This document shows positions 19,101 to 19,341 of a DNA stretch of 19,341 bases, piece by piece (the first letter of the stretch is position 1; each line of letters opens with the position of its first letter). A program made the translations under genes and the position numbers. The notes under the pieces were generated by a model that worked only from the letters and a program-made list of their open reading frames with translations, was not told the origin of the DNA and did not search any database. The stretch is taken from positions 6,312 through 25,652 of the forward strand of contig NW_004457538.1 of the NCBI RefSeq assembly GCF_000313135.1, written 5' to 3'. Source of the stretch: Acanthamoeba castellanii str. Neff. Lineage: Eukaryota; Discosea; Longamoebia; Acanthamoebidae.

Positions 19101-19341
19101 ACCCGGCCTGGACGAACGGCCTCGTCTCGGCCAGCCGCGCCGTCACCTCCACCACCTTCCATGCCCTCAGGTACGGCACGACACGACACACACACCGCAC
19201 ACACCGCACACGGACCACCGCATATGCGGCTGACGTGATCGCGCGCGGGTGGTAGATTGGCGGTGGCGGTGGGCAAGGGCGAGGCGGACCTGCCCACGCT
19301 GCAGGCGGCGCTCCGCGCAGAGTCAGCTGCCAGTGCCCAGC
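16175..19341 (+). CDS. IST1 (ESCRT-III) domain fused to an I/LWEQ (THATCH) actin-binding domain, 3' end outside window
   Basis: Predicted link between endosomal ESCRT-III and F-actin. Exons: 16175-16227, 16393-16525, 16661-16764, 16892-16973, 17083-17259, 17413-17644, 17760-18113, 18233-18417, 18516-18744, 18816-19170 and 19256-19341; all junctions in phase, 663 residues so far. Residues 18-183 are the IST1 core: QLKLAINRMRL, IFEDYMIEALNMVEVYCE, IIYCAPYLAMEELTKLRK, ALINYYLSAIAKKHNIDWE. A Pro/Gln/Gly linker (about 184-275) follows, then SVDDLEARFRAL (280-291), matching the MIM1 motif by which IST1 binds the Vps4 MIT domain. Residues 310-515 are Ala-rich predicted helices. From about 517 two I/LWEQ-like segments appear (AEIMKAAQALIAAATQL; AAAAECQAERVQ), then DPAWTNGLVSASRAV (612-626), close to the HIP1R/Sla2 signature RWTEGLISASKAV. 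No stop or poly(A) signal separates the halves. A fusion of neighbouring genes by my splicing is possible but unlikely. Confidence 0.88.
16228..16392 (+). other. Intron 1 of the IST1-I/LWEQ gene
   Basis: Donor GTAGGC follows 17 codons; acceptor GGCCAG at 16387-16392 leads into SIQLKLAINR in phase. The poly-A run at 16274-16281 and AT-rich middle are typical of intron. A second AG at 16402 is possible and would drop a few residues. Confidence 0.65.
16974..17082 (+). repeat. AT-rich intron with a perfect 20-bp inverted repeat
   Basis: Left arm 16979-16998 (TTTATATTTATTTATTTATT) and right arm 17022-17041 are perfect reverse complements around a 23-nt loop. Donor GTTGGT and acceptor CTGCAG join EELTK to LRKAF in phase. 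Confidence 0.85.
17260..17412 (+). repeat. Intron of the IST1-I/LWEQ gene with a pentamer repeat
   Basis: Eight copies of GTGTC at 17368-17407 end directly at the TGCAG acceptor. The upstream half is pyrimidine-rich. The splice joins the end of the IST1 core (DWEVP) to the Pro-rich linker. Confidence 0.85.
17645..17759 (+). repeat. Intron of the IST1-I/LWEQ gene with a (GT)n tract
   Basis: A GT dinucleotide run at 17705-17752, interrupted by GTATGTATGT, precedes the GAGACAG acceptor. The following exon encodes the MIM1-like motif. Confidence 0.8.

Overview
The window is nuclear eukaryotic DNA, GC-rich in its exons, from a compact and intron-dense genome. I reconstruct five protein-coding genes with about 66 spliceosomal introns, mostly 70-150 nt long. 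Reading phase is preserved across every junction except one in the histidine kinase gene. The mix of tandem hybrid histidine kinases, an ESCRT-III/actin-binding protein, GC-rich exons and short microsatellite-filled introns suggests a free-living amoebozoan, with an Acanthamoeba-like genome as the best guess. That assignment is inference, because no rRNA or other marker gene is present.

Layout. (1) 1-1317, minus: a mitochondrial-type DnaJ/Hsp40 protein, cut at its 3' end by the window edge. (2) 1503-3819, minus: a 486-aa WD40-repeat protein in 12 exons, function unknown. Its poly(A) signal lies only about 70 bp from the DnaJ start codon. (3) 4381-6459, minus: malonyl-CoA decarboxylase in 11 exons, with an N-terminal mitochondrial presequence and no peroxisomal C-terminal signal. 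(4) 6953-15900, plus: a giant hybrid histidine kinase of about 1,916 aa in 31 exons, ordered PAS-GAF-HisKA-HATPase-REC-PAS-GAF-HisKA-HATPase-REC. It has a one-base frame break in the first receiver domain and one GC-AG intron. (5) 16175-19341, plus, cut by the window edge: an IST1 (ESCRT-III) domain, a Pro-rich linker, a MIM1-like Vps4-binding motif, Ala-rich helices and an I/LWEQ (THATCH) actin-binding domain, all in one open gene model.

The genes do not form a pathway. Two products (DnaJ and malonyl-CoA decarboxylase) appear to be mitochondrial. The kinase is a soluble phosphorelay protein whose layout is typical of bacteria. The last gene would physically join membrane remodelling to F-actin, and it is the most novel item here. 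Many introns carry tandem repeats built from the same ACACG/CGTGT theme, including a 38-unit heptamer array inside a kinase intron.

Limits: exon boundaries come from hand splicing (GT-AG, phase, and similarity to known domains), with no transcripts or alignments. Residue numbers depend on those models.
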